Source of the DNA: Dasypus novemcinctus
Lineage: Eukaryota > Chordata > Mammalia > Cingulata > Dasypodidae
Direction of reading: 5' to 3'
Assembly (NCBI RefSeq): GCF_030445035.2
Contig: NC_080673.1
Coordinates: forward strand, 200,506,216-200,570,215
DNA: 64,000 bases
Shown piece by piece: positions 43,486 to 55,287 of this stretch. Each line of letters starts with the position of its first letter. The first letter of the stretch is position 1. The notes below the pieces were generated by a model. It was not told the DNA's origin. It did no database searches and saw only the letters and a list, made by a program, of their open reading frames with translations. Both the position numbers and the translations under genes were made by a program.

Positions 43486-43852
43486 ATTTTTTTTTTAAGA
43501 TTTATTTTATTTCTTTCCCCTTCCCCCTGCCCTTCCCTCCCCCCCACTGTTGTCTGCTCTCTGTGTCCACTCGTTTTGTGTTCTTCTGTGTCCGCTTGCA
43601 CCCTCAGTGGCCCCAGGAAACTGCATCTCTTTTTTGTTGTGTCATCTTGCTGCACCAGCTCTCCGCGTGTGCGGTGCCACTCCTGGGCGGTGCCACTCCT
43701 GGGCGGGCTGTGCTTTTTTCACGTGGCGCGGCTCTCCTTGCCCGTAGCAGCTCTGTGCATGGGCCAGCTCATCACACGGGCCAGGAGGCCCTGGGGATCA
43801 AACCCCATATGGTAGGCGGATGCTCTATCAGTTGAGCCACATCCATATCCCA
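43486..43852 (-). mobile_element. DAS-type SINE, diverged
   Basis: Read in reverse: the head lies at 43815-43852, the B-box complement in 'ggatcaaaccccatatggta', the body holds a short 'gtgccactcctgggcg' duplication (43673-43688 and 43689-43704), and the T-run tail is at 43486-43496. Confidence 0.85.
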
Positions 43853-44588
43853 AGACAGAACTTTCCAGATCTACACTCTGGAGCTGGCCAGCTCTGTCCA
43901 CAGGGCCCAGTCCTTGACGTGCTAAAGATCGACAGAGAGGGATTTGGAAACTCCTCTTCAACCAAACCCCGGCTTTCCAGTCTGGTCGTGCTGAAACACT
44001 CTCTTCTGCTGCAGGAATCCAAAGGGTGCCTTGAGCCTTCTCTGAGCTTTCCTCCGTCACAGTCCCAATCGTCCCCCCCACCCAAGCAGGTGGCTGTTTT
44101 TGATCACCGGGGAGGAAGGCCATACACTCAGAAAGGCAGGAGACAAAATTAAAGAGACTTCAAAGCAGTATCCCTGTATGGCTCAACATCCATAAGGCAA
44201 AAGCACAGTGGTGATTCGGGCGGGGTCACCGGGAGTGCCCGCGGCCTGAAACCCCAGCTCCTCCTCGCAGGCTGAGCCGCCCCCTTTAGCTGCTGCCTGG
44301 GAGCCTGTTTTCTTGTCTAGAGGATGGCCCTGACGCTGTTCGCTGCTCCGGAAGGGGCTTCTGTCTCCTTACGGCTAAGATAAATAAATCTAAACTTCTT
44401 CCTCTTGCTTTCCTTCTTTCCTCCTTTCCTCATCCAATTATTTTAAACTCTTATATTCTCTTGTATTGTATGCACTTAGGGAAACAGACTTAAAATCGTT
44501 CAGAAAGCAGCAGGACCCAAATCTATGAAACGAAAGGCATGTCAAGCGTCTGACACTGCAATAAATTGTGGTTATGGTTGTTATTTTT

Positions 44589-44719
44589 TTTTTTTAAAGA
44601 TTTATTTTTTAATTTTTTAAATTTAATTCCCCTCCCCTCCCCTGGTTGTCTGTTTTCTGTGTCTTTTTGCTGCGTCTTGTTTCTTTGTCCGCTTCTGTGG
44701 TCCTCAGCGGCATGGGAAG
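44589..44719 (-). mobile_element. 5'-truncated DAS SINE with 16-bp target duplication
   Basis: Only the 3' third of the element is present, from 'gcagcggcatgggaagt' in complement to the A-tail (T-run at 44586-44597). The perfect direct repeat tatggttgttattttt flanks it at 44573-44588 and 44720-44735. This proves an insertion that was truncated at birth. Confidence 0.9.
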
Positions 44720-45300
44720 TATGGTTGTTATTTTTACCTCCAATAATAACCTTTATGCGGGGGCGGGGGGGTGGGGAGGGGGCGAGATGAGTCAAAAGGA
44801 GCCGCAGATCAATCATTCTGAGCAGCCAGTTACGAGCTGGCGAGCTGCTCGGGCAGGAGCTGCGTCCTGGCCACCCCGAGCCTTGGGGTGCACAGGTTTC
44901 CACCCACAGGAGGCTTCGAATGGAGCCTGCCAAAGTCTGAGTCAAGCGGCAGCTGGAGAGAGCGCCCGCCAAGGCCACCTGTTGGAAGGCATCGTCAGAC
45001 CCGTCCCTCGTCTCCCTCCCTCTGCTCCTCCCAGGGGCCATGTGTGCCTCGGAGGGCAGCCCGGCCTTGTCCACCAACAGCGTGTCCCCCAGATGAGCTG
45101 AGTCTAGCTTGTCCTTGTCTTTGGGCATTTTACAACTCTGCCAGCCGCAGGTAACCCACAGCAGTGCAAACTGGTTCTTGTCTCGGGACCTGCAAATTCT
45201 GTTCCCTGCAGCAGAGGTTTCCCTGGCTTCTCTCTCCCACCCCCTCCACCTCTCTGCCAGGAAAACACCAGTTTTGAACCCTTTTCATATTAATTGCAAT

Positions 45301-45364
45301 ATTCCTGATCTAAACTTATATTCCTGATCTAAACTTATAAACTTATATCCTGATCTAAACTTAT
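45301..45364. repeat. Short tandem triplication
   Basis: A unit of about 20 bp (attcctgatctaaacttat) occurs three times, the third after a small 'aaactt' stutter. Confidence 0.85.
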
Positions 45365-45383
45365 GTCTTCAGATTCCCTTTTT

Positions 45384-45810
45384 TTTTTAAAGATTTTTAA
45401 AAAGTTTTTATGTATTGCTCTCCCCTTACATACACCCACCCCCCCGCCCCGTTGTCTGCTCTCTGTATCTATTTGCTGTGTGTTCCTCTGTGTCCACCTG
45501 CATTCTTGTCAGCAGCACCAGGAATCTGTGTCTCTTTTTGTTGTCATCTTGCTGCGTCAGCTCTCCATGTGTGCAGTGCAACTCCTGGGCAGGTTGCGCT
45601 TTATTCGCACAGGGTGGCTCTCGTTGCAGGGTGCACTCCTTGCGTGTGGGGCTCCCCTATGCGGGGGACACCCCTGTGTGGCACAGGACGCCTTGCGCGC
45701 ATCAGCACTGCACATGGACCAGTTTACCACATGGGGCAGAAGGCCCTGGCTTTGAACCCCGGACTTCCGTTATGGTAGCTCTATCAGTTGAGCCAAATCC
45801 ACTTCCCTTT
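45384..45810 (-). mobile_element. DAS-type SINE, full length
   Basis: In reverse: head 45775-45810, B-box complement 'ctttgaaccccgg', body, and T-rich tail 45380-45400. The flanking repeat is agattcccttttt (45371 on) and agattccttttt (45811 on). Confidence 0.9.
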
Positions 45811-45882
45811 AGATTCCTTTTTGAACTTGGTTTTAACACCTGCCTAGTTTCCTCCCTGATGCTGAGTTAAATAAAATCTTTA

Positions 45883-46266
45883 GGGAAACGGACTTTGGCC
45901 CAGTGGTTAGGGCATCCGTCTACCACATGGGAGGCCCGCGGTTCAAGCCCCGGGCCTCCTTGACCCGTGTGCAGCTGGCCCATGCGCAGTGCTGATGTGC
46001 GCAAGGAGTGCTGTGCCACACAGGGGTGTCCCCCGCGTAGGGGAGCCCCACGCGCAAGGAGTGCGCCCCGTAAGGAGAGCCGCCCAGCGCGAAGGAGGGA
46101 GCAGCCTGCCCAGGAATGGCGCCGCCCACACTTCCTGTGCCGCTGACGACAACAGAAGCGGACAAAGAAACAAGACGCAGCAAAAAGACACAGAAAACAG
46201 ACAACCGGGGGAGGGGAGGGGAATTAAATAAATAAAAATAAATAAATCTTTAAAAAAATAAAAATA
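45883..46266 (+). mobile_element. DAS-type SINE, full length, with 14-bp target duplication
   Basis: The head 'gggaaacggactttggccca', B box (ggttcaagcccc), body, 'acaagacgcagcaaaaagac' and an A/T-rich tail. The direct repeat aaataaaatcttta is at 45869-45882 and 46267-46280. It shares the short 'acttcctgtgccgctgacga' body with the copy at 1221, so the two belong to one subfamily, lacking the 'ggagagctgacacagcaaga' block found in others. Confidence 0.93.
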
Positions 46267-46679
46267 AAATAAAATCTTTAACACAGGGCATGAGAGACAC
46301 GGTGTTACCTTTCTTTGAAAATTAATTTCTAACAGACTTGTGAAACCAAAGGGTTTGTCCAGACTTAGACATAGTTTTCTATTGTTTCCAAGTTAACTTA
46401 AACCTAAACTGGGTAGAGTCCCAAACAGAGCAAGACAGAGGAGCGGCCAGTCTGGCAGGTGCCCTCATCCTCTGTGTCATCGGAAGTAAGTTCCTCCATG
46501 CCTTGGGATGGCCACAGCACCTGCTCACGGGCCAGTACATGGCCTACCTGTGACGCTCACTCACAAGCTCACCTGGGGCCCTGGCCAGGGGCACCTGCAG
46601 CCCTGCCTCAGGTGCCCTGGCTTTCTGGCCATCCCTTCCCACACCTCCCCACACCCATTAGCTGTGATTCTGGGCCAGC

Positions 46680-46900
46680 GGCATCAATTCATTATGCAGT
46701 AGGCACTTATTGAGCACTTACTGTATGCCCGGGCAATGCTGGATGCTGCAGACCAGCTGAGACCGAGACCACCTCCGGCACCGATCTTGGGGAGCTCACA
46801 TTTTCATGGGAGGAGACAAGCCGGTCAAAAATAAATAAGGGAATTTCAGAATATGATAAATGCTACGAAAGTACTGAGGGTGGTGTGGGAGGCCCTCCTG
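46680..46900. repeat. Old interspersed repeat (same type as 21.8 kb)
   Basis: 'cacttattgagcacttactg' and 'gatcttggggagctcacatt' match a common ancient pattern. Family not assigned. Confidence 0.45.
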
Positions 46901-47157
46901 GAGACAAGGATTCCCTGCCTGGGAGAGGGTAGGCTTGGGGATCACAGGGCTTGGAGGAGAAGACAGGGGGCACGCTACCTGTGCAGCGCCTGGCCTGTGG
47001 CCCTCACTCACCTGCTCAGCAGCTAAATTCGAGCATAAAATGCAGGCACGGGATACAGGGCCTGCTCCTGCTGCACAGACGCTCTTGCCCCAAGGTGCTA
47101 GAACACTCTTTGCAGGAATCCTGAAGGGTTTCCCACCTTTTCCAGGGTTCTGTCTCC

Positions 47158-47200
47158 ATTTGTTCATTCGTTCATTCGTTCATTCATTCATTCTTTGCTC
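47158..47200. repeat. (TTCA/TTCG)n microsatellite
   Basis: 'ttcattcgttcattcgttca' continues with ttcattcattc. Confidence 0.9.
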
Positions 47201-47929
47201 ATTTATTCTTCCATTTAAGCCGCCTCTCTTGAGCACTTGTTACGCATTCCGTTATGGGTAGGCACAGCACCGCCTGTTGGCTCATATTGTTGGAGAAGCT
47301 GAGAGGTTTAATTATTTGTGCGTAGAAAAGCCAGGACTCTGGAATAATTTTTGGGAAGGAAAAATTATTTATTCACAAACGGCTGGGCTTGGAGCTTCTC
47401 ATTTTAAAATCCGAGCCCGGAACAAGATTTCTGAGTTCCTTTTATACAGAGGAAGGGCCAAATGGTTCTTTGTTTCAGTGCTCAATAGGCTTGAGTTGGC
47501 ATGTATCTTCCACCTCCTAGGTAAGCTCTTAGCATGGACGTCATATACTCTAGGTAAGCTTTTAGCACATTTGATTTGCATTTCCCTGAATATTTAAAGT
47601 TTATAGAGTTTGCATTGCTAAACTGTTTCTCCAGGCCTGGAGTTGTTGTCGTGGTTACCAAGGGCAGGGCTGCAGTTCTCACTGTCCCAAATGCACAGCT
47701 CAGGGCACAGAGAGCTCAGGTCATCTATGAAGAGATGACCAGCCCCCACCCATAGCCCACATCAATATAGGCTCTTTAATGGCCCCCAGGCGGCAGGACT
47801 GCAGTGGTCAAAAGCATGCCCACCCCCTTCCTTCCTAAGCCCCCCTGCTGGAGAAGCCCACCAGCTCAGGTGCGAGCCGCCACCCGTAGCAAGGGCCAGC
47901 TCTGCTCATTGCTGGCTGTTTCCTGGACA

Positions 47930-48210
47930 GCTCTGGTGAAAAGCCTCTCCTGGGGAGTTGGGTTGAACATGCAGCTCCCCAGGCCCTGCCCCTGGAGACT
48001 CTGAAACACCAGGTCTGGGAAGGCATCTGGAATTTGTAATAAGGACTCATTTCCTGGGGGATCCTCCTCCTGGCGAGTCTACATTACAGTTGAGCTTCTC
48101 AAACTTGACCCTGCGCATGAGCCCCCTGGGGCGCTCCATAAAATGCAGGTGCTGACTTGGCAGTGGCCCTGGCCTGTCTCGAACCAGCTCCCAGGGGCTG
48201 TGGGTCCGCA
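47930..48210. repeat. Two MER5-like DNA transposon relics
   Basis: 'caggccctgcccctggagac' with 'tctgaaacaccaggtctggg' (47980-48020), and 'cttctcaaacttgaccctgc' with 'cataaaatgcaggtgctgac' (48090-48160), follow the MER5 consensus. Confidence 0.55.
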
Positions 48211-48289
48211 GACTGTGCGCGAAGTAGACCTTGTGGCACAGTCATCCTTTATCGAACAGCGGTTCGGTAAATCGATAGACCTTCACGAG

Positions 48290-48460
48290 ACCAGTTTCTG
48301 CTGAGCCCTTCCTTTGAGCCCGGTGCGGTGCTGAGGGCTCGATCAGCACTCCCATTTTACAAGAGAGGAAGCCGAGGCTTAGAGACGTCGGCCACCGGCC
48401 CGTGGCTGGGAGGGTGCCGAGCTGGAGTCGGAGCCCAGATGTTCTGACTGCAGGGCCCAT
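48290..48460. repeat. MIR-like fragment
   Basis: 'cattttacaagagaggaagc' and 'cgaggcttagagacgtcggc' parallel the MIR tail. Confidence 0.5.
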
Positions 48461-49089
48461 CTGGAGACAGCAAAGGGGAAGGGCTAAGGACATTTTCCAG
48501 GCAACTTACTCCACGTCAGGCCCCATCAGGCCCGCCTCATTTGCATGCATCGTGTCCTTTAATGGTGGATTCATTATTATCCTTAATTGACAGAAGAGGA
48601 AACTGAGGCATGGGGAGATTACAGACGTGGCCCAATCAAGGTCAGACACGTCCACAAACCTTCGCGCGGCAGCCAGAGAGCCGGGGTCCTCTCAGCGGCT
48701 TGGGCCATGGCCAGCCTGCTCGACGCCTCCAGCTGTCCCCGCCAAAGTGGAGAGTCCCCAGCCTGCACCGGACCCCACACACTGGCACAAAATGAGAAGC
48801 AGAGATAGGCCGGCGAGCTCACCGGCTGGCTCCACGCGCCTGGGGGGCTTGAGCCTGGGCCCTGCTGTACCCCGCGAGCCTGATGAAAGGGACATTTTCC
48901 TCTGGGTTGCTTTACTGTCCTTTCTAGAATCCCTGCACCAAGCACTTTCCTTTCCCCACGTCAGCAGCCGGAGCAGGGGCTGAAGGGCTTGAGCAGGCAA
49001 TCACAGGCCTGTCACCAGCTACGTGTGGCCACGCTTCCGCCCCCCGGGGATCAAATACAAACTGCCGCAAGATGCCTTTCCTTGCCCTT

Positions 49090-49510
49090 CGAATGAGTGA
49101 AAACTCCTTTTAAAAATGGTCACTGCCAATGCTGGAAATGGCGTGTGGAAACTGTCACTTTCCTAGATGGCTTGCGGCTCCTTTTGGAAAGTAATTTGAT
49201 CTGGTTTCCCAGGAGCCGCCAATAAATTCCTACATTTGATTCAGTGATCCCGACTTCTAAAAATCTCTCCAAAGGAAACAATCGGAGATGCGGGCAAATT
49301 TTCTGTACAAGATGTTATTACAGCCTTTTTAAAAAGTAGTGGTAAAAATAAATTAGAGAAAAGCTTAAATGTCCAACCACAAGGGATTGATTGGATAAAC
49401 AATGACATATCAGATTGATAGGAAAATGTACCAACTCACGAGAATGCTGAGGCTGAGTGAAAAAGGATGTAACTGTACAGCCAGCAGGACTGCAAATTTA
49501 TACTAGACTG
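49090..49510 (+). repeat. L1ME-type 3' region
   Basis: 'tcaaaggaaacaatcgg'-like text (49268-49285), 'aaatgtccaaccacaaggga' and 'ttggataaacaatgacatat' are characteristic. Confidence 0.7.
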
Positions 49511-49894
49511 TGCAGAGAGGAAAAAGGGTTGGAGTGCTCGTGAGAACAGGTCTCCTAAAGGGAAGCTCCATCTTCCCAGAAAAGAGAAGAGAAAGTAGAC
49601 ACCGAGTGTGGAGGGCACGGTCACGGGAGGCACGGAGCCGGTGAGGGGGAGGTCACAGGCCTGGAAACTGCCCCCCACCTCTCAGCTCTCCTGAGCTGGC
49701 ATGACGGGCGGGCTGAACAAGAGCGACGTACTGGCTCCGGGTTTCCAGGCTAGCAGAGGTCCAAAGCCGAGGTGCGGGAGCCGCCTCCAGCTCCGCTGGG
49801 CGGGGACTGGCTGCCAGCGGCCCCTGGGCTCCCTTGGCTCGGCGGCTTGGCTCCGTCGCACGGCCACCTCCTCCCCTGTGACTCCCGGGTTCTC

Positions 49895-50045
49895 CCTTTA
49901 AAGCGTCCAGGGATAGGGTTAAGAGCCACCCTGACTCAACCAAAAGTAACACCCGCCAAAGGTCCCGTTTACAGTGGGGTCGCGGTCACTGGGTCGCGAC
50001 TTTGAGATGAAGAGCATGGGTTTATTGGGGTGCATGACCCGACCT
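49895..50045. repeat. MaLR-type LTR fragment
   Basis: 'agccaccctgactcaaccaa', 'aaaggtcccgtttacagtgg' and 'gtttattggggtgcatgacc' follow the 3' half of a MaLR (ERVL-related) LTR. No internal retroviral gene is seen. Confidence 0.5.
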
Positions 50046-50242
50046 ACCAGCCCCCACCCCAAGACAAGGGGCATTCAAATGGACGTGAGGTGTCAGAGCA
50101 TTCTGGGGCAGGGGCCGTACCCTTCTGCCCCCCTCCCCAAACTCTCACGCTTGGTAGCCAGTTCCCACCTCCCTCCTCCACCCTGCAGGCAGGGTGTGCC
50201 CCGCGGGCGCCAGCCTGCTCAGCATGCCCTCCTGCCATTTAA

Positions 50243-50670
50243 GGGCGGCGGACTTGGCCCAGTGGTCAGGGCGTCCGTCTACCACATGGGAGGTCCGCGG
50301 TTCAAACCCCGGGCCTCCTTGACCCGTGTGGAGCTGGCCCATGCGCAGTGCTGATGCACGCAAGGAGTGCCCTGCCACGCGGGGGTGTCCCCTGCATAGG
50401 AGAGCCCCACGCGCAAGGAGTGCGCCCCGTAAGGAGAGCCGCCCAGTGCGAAAGAAAGCGCAGCCTGCCCAGGAATGGCACCGCCCACACGGAGAGCTGA
50501 CACAGCAAGATGATGCAACAAAAAGAGACACAGATTCCTGTGCCGCTGACAACAACAGAAGTGGACAGGGAAGAAGACGCAGCAAATAGACACAGAGAAC
50601 AGACAACCGGGGTTGGGGGTGGAGGGCAGAGAAATAAATAAATAAGTCTTTAAAAAAAATAAAAATAAAA
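50243..50670 (+). mobile_element. DAS-type SINE, full length
   Basis: 'gggcggcggacttggcccag', B box (ggttcaaacccc), body with 'ggagagctgacacagcaaga', and (AAAT)n tail. The head has CpG intact, suggesting a recent copy. Confidence 0.92.
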
Positions 50671-50684
50671 GCCCTTGAAGAGCT

Positions 50685-51110
50685 CCCCACAGACTGCAGG
50701 ATAAACCCAAGCTCAGAAGGGAGGCCCAGACTCTCCCCGTCAAATTACCCACCTGCCTTCCAAGCTCATCCTTCCCTCCAGCCTCCAGCCATGCCCCTTC
50801 ATTCCTCCGTGCCTTTGCTCAAGCTCCTCTCTCTGCCTAAAATTCACTTCTCTCTCATTTCCTCCCAACAAACTCCTACGCATCCTTCGAGACCCAGCTC
50901 AGTTGCCTTTTCCTCTGGAAGCTTTCTCTGACCGTCCCAAGGCAACTTGGAACTTCCCTCCTCTATTCCCCTGTTCGTTGTCCCTCCCACCCCCGAGCCC
51001 AGGGCTCATCTGCGTCGCTACAATGAAACATTTGCAGCCTGTGTCCACCTTTGAATCCCCGGAGCCCAGGCGGACCTGGCCCATAATAAAATCCTGTTTA
51101 ACATTTCCTG
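50685..51110. repeat. L2 3' region
   Basis: 'tccgtgcctttgctcaagct', 'catccttcgagacccagctc' and 'cctctggaagctttctctga' are textbook L2 3' text. Confidence 0.7.
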
Positions 51111-51169
51111 GTCCGTGAGTAGTGACTGCAGGTCAGGGCTGGCCAAGAAGTTACACATTAACTTGCTCA

Positions 51170-51320
51170 ATTATCCTTGACTGTCAGACATAGGAATGAG
51201 GACCCCATTTAATAGATGGGAAAACTGAGGCTTAGAGGCCCTTAAGGTATCTGGCCCACAGAGAAAGAGGCAGGGCTGGTATTTGAATTCCAACAGCTCC
51301 TATTTTTTCTACTCCAGTAG
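51170..51320. repeat. MIR-like fragment
   Basis: 'tagatgggaaaactgaggct' and 'tagaggcccttaaggtatct' show it. Confidence 0.55.
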
Positions 51321-52059
51321 TCAGTGTATTTGATTCAATTCAATTCATTTCTATTAGTTTCATTTAAGTCACTGAGTTTCATTTTAATTCAATTCCACTC
51401 AGTAAATGTTGATTGCACACCTGCCAAGGAACCAAGCCTGATGATGCAGGAAATGGGTCCCTCCCCCAGGGGATTTTTAGTGTGAAAGGAGAGGCGCGTG
51501 GGTAGTGTGCGCTGCTGCAAGGAGCCTGGAGGCCAGGAGGCTGGGGACAGGACGGGTGGCCCAGCCAGGCTGCAGCGCCCCAGGCCTACTGGCCCTCTCC
51601 ACCCACCCCCAGCCCTCACCCACCCAGGGCCCCAGGGCCCAGCTCCGTTTTCTCAGTTGTTGGATGACGTCCTTGGAGTCTCTGCAGAAACGTGACGCTG
51701 GCGCGCTCTTGATGCCAAGGACAGACGGCGGTCACCGGTGGGGAGACTCAAGGCCTGCTGCCTTTAGCACGGGCATCGGCTTGCAGTCTCCACGCCCCCC
51801 TCCCTGAGCCAGCCAAGGACAGACACAGGACACCCCTCCTGCCTTGGGGAGGCTTCCTGAAGGGACAGGGGGTCCCCCACCCCAGGCATGCCCACAGGCC
51901 GGCTGCTCAGGACAGAGCATCCCCCCCAGATTCACTCCCCCCCTCTGTGCCTGCCCCTCTACCTCCCTGTAGCAGCTGGGCATTATCCATGAATTCCAAA
52001 AGGAAATACTGGGTTATGTTTGTAAACGGATCTCTTCCTCTAGGCATGCTAGAGTGTAT

Positions 52060-52585
52060 TGGATTCAGAGGTTTCACTTTTACTTGATGAACTAATGCTT
52101 AAGGCTTTGATTGGGCCATGTCAGTAGGACACAGAGTCCCTAACCCCTTGGTGATAGGGACTCTCAGAGAAACTGCACCACAGAGAAGGGAGGTGGGAGT
52201 TTTGAGCTGGAGCCCAGGAAGTAAACGCACAGAGGAGCAGAGCAGCTGAGCCCAGAGAGAACCATGCTCCGGAGAGGCACAGAGCTGGTCACCTGATGGC
52301 CTACAGCTGACCTCGTGGAGAGAGGCAAAGCCTAGAGAGCCTCATAGTCTACAGCTGACCTTGTGGAGGAAACAGAGGAGCTGAGCCCAGAGGAACCCAG
52401 GAAGCCTGAGCCCTCACAGTCATTGGCAGCCATCTTGCTCCAAATATGAAAACAGACTTTGGTGAGGGAGGTAACTTATGCTTTATGGCCTGGTATCTGT
52501 AACCTCCTACCCCAAACAAATACCCTTTATAAAAACCAATGAATTGCTGGTATTTTGCCTCAGCACCCCTTTGGCTGACTCTTCA
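52060..52585. repeat. LTR, xenarthran ERV or MaLR family
   Basis: 'gattgggccatgtcagtagg' near the start, 'tacagctgacctcgtggaga' repeated as 'tacagctgaccttgtggagg', and 'gaattgctggtattttgcct' near the end form an LTR-like unit. It shares its 3' features with 60.9-61.4 kb. No internal viral genes adjoin it. Confidence 0.6.
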
Positions 52586-52794
52586 CCACACCTCCTGCCA
52601 CAGCCCCCCACCCGCCCGCGCTGGTCTCACCCCAGGTCCCCGCTCCACATTGCAGAGGCAGCCACCTCCCAGCCATGTCCACTGTCCTCTGGCAGGCCCC
52701 ACTGACCTGGCCTGCGGCGGGGACTGCTAAGTGCCCTGGGCCTCCCGCACTCATCTGTCAATGGGGGGAGTAATCGCCTTTGCCATTAATCGAG

Positions 52795-53385
52795 GTGAAT
52801 GCACAGAACATAAAATTGAGCATCTTGTGGTGATTCACAGGGCTATGCCGCCGTCAGCTGCATCGCGTTCCACACCGTTTTCATCTCCCCAAAAGGCAAC
52901 CCTGGACCCATTATGCACTAGCTCCCCACGCCCCTGTCCCCTGGCGCCTGCCCGCCCCGCTCACCTGCTTTTCGTCCCTGTAGACTTGCCTGTGTAGGGC
53001 TTTTCATAACAACGGAATCCTAGACCACAAGTCTTTGGTGCGTGGCTGCTTTCGGGCCGCGACATCTTCTCTGGGTGCCTCCGGGTTGTGGCGTGTATTG
53101 GGACTTCAATCCTTTGTGTGGCCAAACACCCTTCCCCTGCATGCCCTGCCTCGCTCTGTCCCTCCACTCGTCAGGCGAGGGGCACTGGGGCTCTCCCGCC
53201 CCCGGCTGGTGTGAATACTGCTGCTGTGGGCATCGGTGTACGAGGGCCTGAGTCTCTCTCTGTTCTCAATTCTTCGGGGTATATACCCAGAGTGGAATTA
53301 CCAGGCCATTTAATCATTCTATGTTTAACTTTTTGAGGAACTGCCAAACTTGCTTTCCACCAGGGAAGTTGCATCGGGTTTTATT
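52795..53385 (-). repeat. L1M-type 3' region, long
   Basis: 'taaaattgagcatcttgtgg', 'tcttcggggtatatacccag' and 'agtggaattaccaggccatt' are old L1 3' blocks. Confidence 0.75.
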
Positions 53386-53389
53386 GTGT

Positions 53390-54570
53390 GAATTGAATCA
53401 GCAGAGAGAGCTGCGCTGAGCGCAGAATCAGAGGTCAATAATGTTCACCCCGATAATGTCAATGTCATCTACTGAACTGTCCAGAGGCTCCCCCACGGGT
53501 TACACAGGGCAAAGCCAGGCTCCCTAAGTGGGTCTGCACAGCCAGGCTTCCGGCTGCCACCCCAGGCCCTCGGCCCTGCCCCCTGGAACCTGCCTCTGCC
53601 TGATCTGTCCAGGCAGGCAGCTGGCGGTGGCACCGCAGACCTGCTCCCTGAGGCTCTACCCCCTCCCTCCTGCCTGCTCCTCCTCTCCTCCCTCCCTCCA
53701 CTAGGAAGTCAAGCACCTGCCAGTCCTCCGATGCCACTGGGTGCCAGTTGCATGGACGCGTGCTGGCCACCCGTCGGCACCACCCGTGTGCTCTGGCCGC
53801 AGGCAGCCTCGGCAATCCCAGGGCGGCTTGCAGGGACCCGGAGGCTCTGCCAAGCAGGGCTGACAGGAACGTGTCCCACCCCGCCGGGCGCCGCCAGACG
53901 CACCCACTGGCCTTTCGCCAGCTCTGCAATTTGTTGAGTTGCTGGGAAATCTCTGTCTTCTGAGCATTTGCAAAGCGCCTGACAAACACTGAGGGTAACA
54001 ATCTTTTTAAGCCAAAAAGCTTTCCCGTCTGTCTGCTGGGAACCTCTGGCAGGGCGGCTGTGAGGAGGCGGAAGCTCTGTGCTTGCTGAGGGGCCCATCT
54101 GAGCACCGCGTGCGCGCCGGGAGGGTGGCTTGGGGGCCCTGGGGTCCGGCCTCCCAAGAGCCAAGGTCCCCAGGCACCCAGCGAGGCCCCAGCCGAGACC
54201 CGTCCTTAATCTGCACCCCATGGGTGAGTGCCCATCGTCTGCACGGCCTCCTGAAGGCGCTATCCAGTTAGGGTGCAGCCCAGTGGGATGAGGGATTGAC
54301 AGCAGAAGAAACTGAGACACTAAGAAAAGCGCCACAGGAGGAGCCAGACATTGGGAGGGTAGGGAGAAGACAGCGCTGTGTGACCGAGACGGCCCAAGCC
54401 TGGAGCCCAGGAAATGCCGCAGCTGGCTCAGAGGGCAGCGACCCGGGGAGAAAGTACTGCTTGGCCAGTGTCTCAGTTCTGGACTCCTTCTCTAGCCTCA
54501 AAACTGCGAGCCAAGGAGGAATTCCCGTTCTTCAAGGAATTGAGGGCCATTTGTCGTAGCAACTGAGAAA
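53390..54570. other. Intergenic GC-rich DNA, nothing recognised
   Basis: Two long minus-strand open frames (53465-54157 and 53709-54335) overlap in different frames here. Neither shows a domain, and high GC explains their length. Confidence 0.5.
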
Positions 54571-54579
54571 TGATGATAC

Positions 54580-54770
54580 TGACGGACTGGAGTGAATGAA
54601 TGATGGGCCTGAGCTTAGATCCCAGCTCTGCCGTTTCCCAGCTGCAAGGGCTTAGATAAGTGGCTTCATCTCTGTGAGCGTCAGTTTCCCCGTCGGAAAA
54701 ATGGGGACAGTGACCCTGGCCGCGTAAGCTTGGCGTAAGAGGAAGTGTAAAGCACGGAGCAGAGCTGGCC
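54580..54770 (+). repeat. MIR SINE
   Basis: 'tagatcccagctctgccgtt', 'gtgagcgtcagtttccccgt' and 'cggaaaaatggggacagtga' are MIR core and tail. Confidence 0.75.
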
Positions 54771-55287
54771 GGGTGTCGGGCCCCACCCCATAGCCGGGGT
54801 TTGGGCATTTTACAAGGCACTTTTCTCTGCCCCCAAGAAAGCTGCAGAAGGCAAAGGGGCTTAGCCACAGTGGCAGGCGGGGGCGCAGAGCCAGGCAGTC
54901 TGGCCTGGGGTCCCAGCTCTGTCTGTGATGCCCAGGGCCTCTGTTTCTTCAGTCAAAAGCGTTTGGAATGGCTCCTCGTCACTGGGAGCTGCAGGTTTCC
55001 ACGAGCTCCTGTTTGCCAAGCACAGGGAACAGTGTCTGGCTTGAAGGAAAGGCCACTCAAGGGTTGTTCAAATAATTGCAGCTCTAGCAGCAGGCCATGC
55101 TGCCTGCAGGGGGGTCTCCATGCTGCCTTCACCCGGACTTTGGCGACCTTGCTTTGGAATCAGCCGCCACCTCTCCATCTGCCTTTTCCCCTGCTGGGGG
55201 TTGGTTTGCCTCACAGCTCTTGGAGCTGAGTCCTTTGTACCCCGCTAGAGAGCAAACGTTGATTTTACAGTTCAACACCCCCCAATT

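Noticed and set aside
53465..54335. Minus-strand ORFs of 230 and 208 codons
   Set aside because: They overlap in different frames in GC-rich DNA and show no recognisable domain, no CpG-island promoter and no splice sites that I can support.
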